This document shows, piece by piece, positions 62,951 to 64,000 of a stretch of 64,000 bases of DNA. Position numbers and translations under genes: made by a program. This DNA is from Amaurobius ferox (taxonomy: Eukaryota > Arthropoda > Arachnida > Araneae > Amaurobiidae). Location: positions 111,095,695-111,159,694 of the forward strand of contig OX578146.1 of assembly GCA_951213105.1 (NCBI GenBank). Direction: 5' to 3'. The notes beneath the pieces were generated by a model. That model worked only from the letters and a program-made list of their open reading frames with translations. It was not told the origin of the DNA and did not search any database. Numbering within the stretch: position 1 is the stretch's first letter; every line of letters begins with the position of its first letter.

Positions 62951-64000
62951 TCTGAATATGTCATTTCCATATTTTTCAGAAATTCGTAAGATTGTAAGTG
63001 TGCAAAAGCTGCTTAATAGTTTAATGTATCCAGTAGATACGTGTGCAATAATACGTGTGCAATATATTATTATGTGTGCTGTAAGTGTGCAACAGATGCT
63101 TAATAATTCAGTCGATAATTGCGTACCTTCTTAGACTAAAACTCTTTCAAAATTCGCTTTTTTTTAATTTTCTTATATCTAAATATGTTAATTGTTATAG
63201 AAAATATTTTTTTTTAAATTAAAATATAAACAGTTAAATTTATTTCGTAATGTTTAATGTTTTAAGACAAAGATATGTCATATTTCCATTTTGTATCACT
63301 TAACACTAAATATAGCGGCATAAACAACACACATGACTGTTACTTTCATTCGTTCTTTACTAAACTGCAGTTTGGAAATGAGAGAATAGTTTCTTTACAG
63401 TCGATGATAGTGAAAAACTTTCTAACAGCCATTTCTTCAATGCATTATATGTGGACGTGATACTGGCTTGCCCAGCCATGATTCGGGAAATCTGCGTAGT
63501 TTTATAAACTTTTCAGAGATTTTTGTCGTTTTCTATTACGACGGACCGTAAAGTATTAAAAACAAGCTACTTTAGCTACTAAAACTACCATTTCACTACA
63601 CCATTGTTGATACTTGTGTTAGTTGTGAAGGGCAACGGGTTTTAAAGCCAACACAAGTTATCTTAAAAAGTTTAAAAAGATTTTTGGCCCATTTTAAAAA
63701 GGTATTAGAAACTAATGAAAGCACGTAAAATTTTAAGGTTTGCCTTTGTTAGCACTTTTAAAGAGAATATATGTAATACTAAAATAATCTTACGAATTGA
63801 ATTACTTCGTGATTTGTTAGCGCTATTCAGCATCGCTTATCCGTTAATGTACTGAAATATGAAAAAGGGATATATGCAATACTTTTGCGAAATTTTATGC
63901 TTACCGATGATTATAATATAATTATCTGTATAAGGAATAAAAATTAGATGTATTATCTACATAATCGTAACCAGTGGCGTGTAGTAAGATGAAGCTACGG

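Larger units (their letters stand above)
31715..64000. other. Upstream intron or 5' flank of alpha-catulin, no supported gene
   Basis: No exon with recognisable family similarity was found here on either strand. The stretches 31715-32920, 34221-34800, 35130-35830, 36010-36650, 36703-37500, 38960-40590, 42510-43260, 44240-45130, 46480-46800, 50413-50850, 51720-52990, 53700-55780, 56760-58490, 59300-59700, 60733-61345 and 62950-64000 are AT-rich and hold nothing I can name. Repeats and mobile-element remains are listed separately. Confidence 0.6.

Overview
The window looks like a piece of a large, AT-rich, repeat-loaded arthropod genome, most likely a spider or other chelicerate. Three things suggest this. 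A conserved animal gene is split into short exons by kilobase-scale introns. There are decayed Tc1-like, Penelope-like, LINE, Helitron-like and tRNA-SINE elements. The LINE C-terminal remnant resembles those I associate with spiders; that last point is from memory and not tested here. No bacterial-style genes, CRISPR arrays, rRNA or functional tRNA are visible.

The only gene I can support lies on the minus strand. Four consecutive exons (31714-31625, 29729-29496, 14573-14370, 11261-11175) join in phase 0 into 205 residues that match alpha-catulin (CTNNAL1), a vinculin/alpha-catenin relative. The introns between them are about 1.9, 14.9 and 3.1 kb. The 3' part of the gene must lie left of base 1 and its 5' exons were not found between 31.7 and 64 kb. 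The gene therefore probably spans more than the whole window, and almost everything else here is intron or upstream flank.

Layout, left to right. 1-11.2 kb: downstream intron with a Tc1-like remnant, tandem repeats, a Penelope-type endonuclease remnant and a ~1 kb dispersed repeat (called family D here). 11.3-14.4 kb: intron with a complete but dead Tc1-like element and a LINE tail. 14.6-29.5 kb: the large intron, with two family D copies, a second dead Tc1-like element whose right end has grown into 31 copies of a 45-bp unit, and a fresh 298-bp duplication. 29.7-31.6 kb: intron with a Helitron-like element. 31.7-64 kb: repeat pairs, a ~2.9 kb fold-back element with Penelope reverse-transcriptase remains, several tRNA-derived SINEs (one with a perfect 13-bp target duplication), a 29-copy 26-bp array that grew inside a SINE, a transposase remnant, another family D copy and a second Helitron-like element.

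The most interesting pattern is that two very homogeneous minisatellites can each be traced to a short segment of a transposable element. No new multi-gene system was found. Coordinates of repeats are by eye; exon borders rest on splice sites plus protein similarity.
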